This document shows, piece after piece, positions 14,324 through 16,311 of a stretch of 16,311 nucleotides of DNA; position 1 is the stretch's first letter, and each line of letters opens with the position of its first letter. The translations under genes and the position numbers were made by a program. Origin of the DNA: CAKAHY01 sp041848045 (GTDB lineage: Bacteria > Bacillota > Clostridia > Lachnospirales > Lachnospiraceae); the NCBI GenBank assembly GCA_041848045.1, contig JBGZHY010000148.1:1-16311 (forward strand). Reading direction: 5' to 3'. The notes beneath the pieces were generated by a model, which was not told the DNA's origin, searched no databases, and saw nothing but the letters and a program-made list of their open reading frames with translations.

Positions 14324-15288
14324 TGATACCCTTTCATGATTTGCATATATCTTTCCGGTACCTTCGCCTGACAGAGGCGCCCGCTTAGCTCCCCAAGCTC
14401 TTCCCGAAGCGGAAAATGCAGGGCATAGGAATGTAGCAGCTGTCCGCGGATGCCGCTTTTTTTGCCCTGCTCATACTTGACATCCCCCACAATCGGGTGA
14501 CCCAAAAAGGCAAGGTGTGCCCGTATTTGGTGGCTTTTCCCGCTGATTAAGCGCACCAGCAAAAGACTTTTTCCCTGTGCACTGTATAAAGGGCGGTATG
14601 CGGTTTCAATAGGCTGTGCTTCCGGAAAGCAGAACTCCCGCACCAGAACCTTATTCTGTCTTTCATCTTTGTGCAGCCACGCTTTTTTATATCCCTGCTC
14701 CTTTACTTCTCCCCACACAATACAAAGATAATACTTTTTTAATCCTCTCTCCCGGATCAAGCGGTTCATTTGCCGCAAGCCCCGTATGGATTTCCCCAGA
14801 ATCAGCAGACCGGAAGTATTCCTGTCCAGACGGTTACATATGGAGGGCCGGAAGCTTTGCAGCTGCACCGCATCAATCTTGCCCTCCTTCAGCAAATAAT
14901 CCACAAACAGCTCGTTCAGGGACAGATCCTTTGCCTCCGCCTTTTGTGAAAGCAGACCTGCCGGCTTATCATATAGGAGCACATCCTCATCCTCGTATAC
15001 AATGCGCTCTTTTTTAAAGAGATAAGCTCCCTCCGGGGGAGAATCCGGCAAAAGCTGCCGCCCGGCTTCTGCGCCAAACTTTGCAAGGGTTTCCTCCGAA
15101 AACCAAAGTTTTATCTCGTCACCCCATTCCAGGCGTTCCTTACCCTCCGCTTTTTTGTCGTTAAGAGTAATATTCTTTTTTCGCAGCATTTTATGAATAA
15201 AGGAGGCAGGCGCCTCGGATAAATATTTTTGCACCACCCTGTCCAGGCGCTGACCCGTTTCGTTCTTTCCTACCCTGATGCTTTTCAT
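14281..15288 (-). CDS. RluA-family rRNA/tRNA pseudouridine synthase
   Basis: This 335-residue protein has an S4 RNA-binding domain (about 10-70, TGQRLDRVVQKYLSEAPASFIHKMLRKKNITLN) followed by a pseudouridine synthase domain. The catalytic aspartate is D155 in NRLDRNTSGLLILGKS. The later motif SGKSHQIRAHLAFLGHPIVGDVKY is also typical of the RluA/RluC/RluD group. It should convert specific uridines, most likely in 23S rRNA, to pseudouridine; which position cannot be told from sequence. The ATG overlaps the stop of the HAD gene in the arrangement ATGA and has no clear ribosome site, so it probably depends on translational coupling. Its last 14 codons overlap recU in another frame. Confidence 0.92.
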   Translation of the reverse strand: MKSIRVGKNETGQRLDRVVQKYLSEAPASFIHKMLRKKNITLNDKKAEGKERLEWGDEIKLWFSEETLAKFGAEAGRQLLPDSPPEGAYLFKKERIVYEDEDVLLYDKPAGLLSQKAEAKDLSLNELFVDYLLKEGKIDAVQLQSFRPSICNRLDRNTSGLLILGKSIRGLRQMNRLIRERGLKKYYLCIVWGEVKEQGYKKAWLHKDERQNKVLVREFCFPEAQPIETAYRPLYSAQGKSLLLVRLISGKSHQIRAHLAFLGHPIVGDVKYEQGKKSGIRGQLLHSYALHFPLREELGELSGRLCQAKVPERYMQIMKGYQWELGNQEDFAALS

Positions 15289-15938
15289 AGTTTTATATAA
15301 TCATATACCTGCATAAAATCTTCAATGTAATAATCCGCCAAGCGCCGCTTTTCCTCCCGCAGAGGGGCGGAAAAATCGTCCTCTACGGCAAAGGTGCGGA
15401 TTCCCGCCCGCTTTCCTGCCAAAATACCCGCCGGAATATCTTCAAACACCAGACATTCCTCCGGCTTTAAAGAAAAGAAAGCTGCCAGCTCCAGGTAAAT
15501 ATCCGGCGCCGGTTTGCCCTTTTTCACCTCACAAGCGGTTATAATTTTATCAATATAGGCGTCCAAACCCAAGGCTCGTACTACCGCCTCCACCATGGCC
15601 CTGCCATTGCTGGTTCCGATACCCGTTTTAATACCCTTGGCACGCAGGCTCTTTAAAAATTCCAGCGCCCCTTTCTTCAATCCCACTTCATTTGCGTATT
15701 TATACACGCTCATTTCTTCCCAGTCCGCCTTGATTTTCTCAATGCTGTCCGGCAGGGAAAAACGCGTCTTAAAATATTTTGCCGTTTCCGTAAAACTCAT
15801 ACCGGCAATATCCTTGTCAATATCATCCCGATAAGCTATCTGAAACCTTTCCAGATACTCCTTGTCAATGGCGGGCCACATCCACATGGAATCCACGAGG
15901 GTGCCGTCCAAATCAAACAAACATGCTTTTATTTCCAT
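15285..15938 (-). CDS. HAD-superfamily phosphatase/phosphoglucomutase-like protein
   Basis: This 217-residue HAD subfamily IA protein has a helical cap. Motif I is FDLDGTLVDS (nucleophile D9, acid-base D11), motif II is GIGTSNG (T109/S110), motif III is KKGKPAPDIYL (K142), and motif IV is VFEDIPAGI (E166, D167, metal). The cap lies at about residues 17-85. The overall pattern resembles beta-phosphoglucomutase and related sugar-phosphate or nucleotide phosphatases, but the substrate cannot be assigned. It starts 2 bases after the RsuA-family stop codon and overlaps the RluA-family ATG by 4 bases, so it sits between two pseudouridine synthases. This position could suit a role in RNA metabolism or may be chance. 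Confidence 0.88.
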   Translation of the reverse strand: MEIKACLFDLDGTLVDSMWMWPAIDKEYLERFQIAYRDDIDKDIAGMSFTETAKYFKTRFSLPDSIEKIKADWEEMSVYKYANEVGLKKGALEFLKSLRAKGIKTGIGTSNGRAMVEAVVRALGLDAYIDKIITACEVKKGKPAPDIYLELAAFFSLKPEECLVFEDIPAGILAGKRAGIRTFAVEDDFSAPLREEKRRLADYYIEDFMQVYDYIKL

Positions 15939-15940
15939 TT

Positions 15941-16311
15941 TTAAAACGCCTGCAAACGGGCGATTTCCTCCTCTGTCAGTCTTCTGTACTCTCCCGGCGC
16001 CAAATCAAACTCATCCAATATAAGACCGGCAAAAGCAATTCTTTTTAAATAACGCACCTCACAGGATAAGGCGTGAAACATACGCTTTACCTGATGGAAA
16101 CGCCCCTCCGATATCTCCAGCTCTATTTCGGAAAAATTCTCTCCCTTTTTCAAAATCCGCAACTTCGCTTCCTTGCAGGGTCCCTCCGACAGTACGATGC
16201 CTCTGCGAAACTGCTCGACGGCGTCCTCCGGCAGCCTGCCCGTAATCTCGGCATAATAAAGCTTAGGTACATGCTTGCCCGGTGCCAGCAGCCTATGGTT
16301 TAAGGCTCCGT
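15941..16311 (-). CDS. rsuA: RsuA-family 16S rRNA pseudouridine synthase, partial
   Basis: Only the C-terminal 122 residues are present; the reading frame stays open to the right edge of the window, so the N-terminal S4 domain and catalytic Asp are outside. What remains is diagnostic: LNHRLLAPGKHVPKLYYAEITG at the start and ISEGRFHQVKRMFHALSCEV, the RsuA/RluB-family signature, followed by LKRIAFAGLILDEFDLAPGEYRRLTEEE. RsuA makes pseudouridine 516 in 16S rRNA (E. coli numbering); RluB/RluE/RluF relatives act on 23S rRNA. The HVPKLYY form favours RsuA. It is the most upstream gene visible in the long minus-strand run. A TTG at 16162 is internal and not a start. Confidence 0.88.
   Translation of the reverse strand, partial: GALNHRLLAPGKHVPKLYYAEITGRLPEDAVEQFRRGIVLSEGPCKEAKLRILKKGENFSEIELEISEGRFHQVKRMFHALSCEVRYLKRIAFAGLILDEFDLAPGEYRRLTEEEIARLQAF

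Noticed and set aside
15941..16162. A small separate gene of 73 residues starting at 16162.
   Set aside because: The start would be an internal TTG; the frame stays open upstream to the window edge and that part encodes RsuA-family sequence.

Overview
The window reads as a chromosomal stretch of a Gram-positive anaerobe of the class Clostridia, probably near Lachnospiraceae. This is inference: the grounds are a RecU-type (Firmicutes) Holliday junction resolvase, the adjacent trio of B12-binding radical SAM protein, DUF2344 protein and RNase G that is typical of Clostridia, strong AGGAGG ribosome sites, and a membrane-domain GDPD. There are 15 protein genes, the last cut by the right edge. I see no rRNA, tRNA, CRISPR array, insertion sequence, integrase or riboswitch, and no gene-free stretch over 300 bases.

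Layout. (1) Bases 1-1904, plus strand: a MarR-family repressor and a MATE drug exporter overlapping by 8 bases, behind a promoter whose spacer holds an 8-bp-arm inverted repeat. This pair resembles the mepR-mepA arrangement and is somewhat more AT-rich than the rest. (2) A long hairpin at 1939-1984 separates it from convergent genes. (3) Bases 1983-4271, minus strand: cysK then metY, a sulfur-assimilation pair making cysteine and homocysteine, driven by a perfect-consensus promoter embedded in a 45-base palindrome. (4) Bases 4346-16311, minus strand: eleven tightly packed genes, with no gap above 19 bases and several overlaps. In transcription order they are an RsuA-family pseudouridine synthase (partial), a HAD phosphatase, an RluA-family pseudouridine synthase, recU, a B12-binding radical SAM protein, its DUF2344 partner, RNase G, galM, topB, a left-handed beta-helix protein and a membrane GDPD.

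The long run mixes RNA modification and processing, DNA recombination and topology, and small sugar or lipid metabolism enzymes. No internal terminator or strong promoter is evident in it, so it may be one transcript. The most noteworthy points are the palindrome laid exactly over the cysK promoter, the MarR operator inside its own promoter, and the uncharacterised radical SAM/DUF2344 pair translationally chained to RNase G. Most of the window is ordinary housekeeping sequence, and I do not claim a clearly new defence or mobile system.
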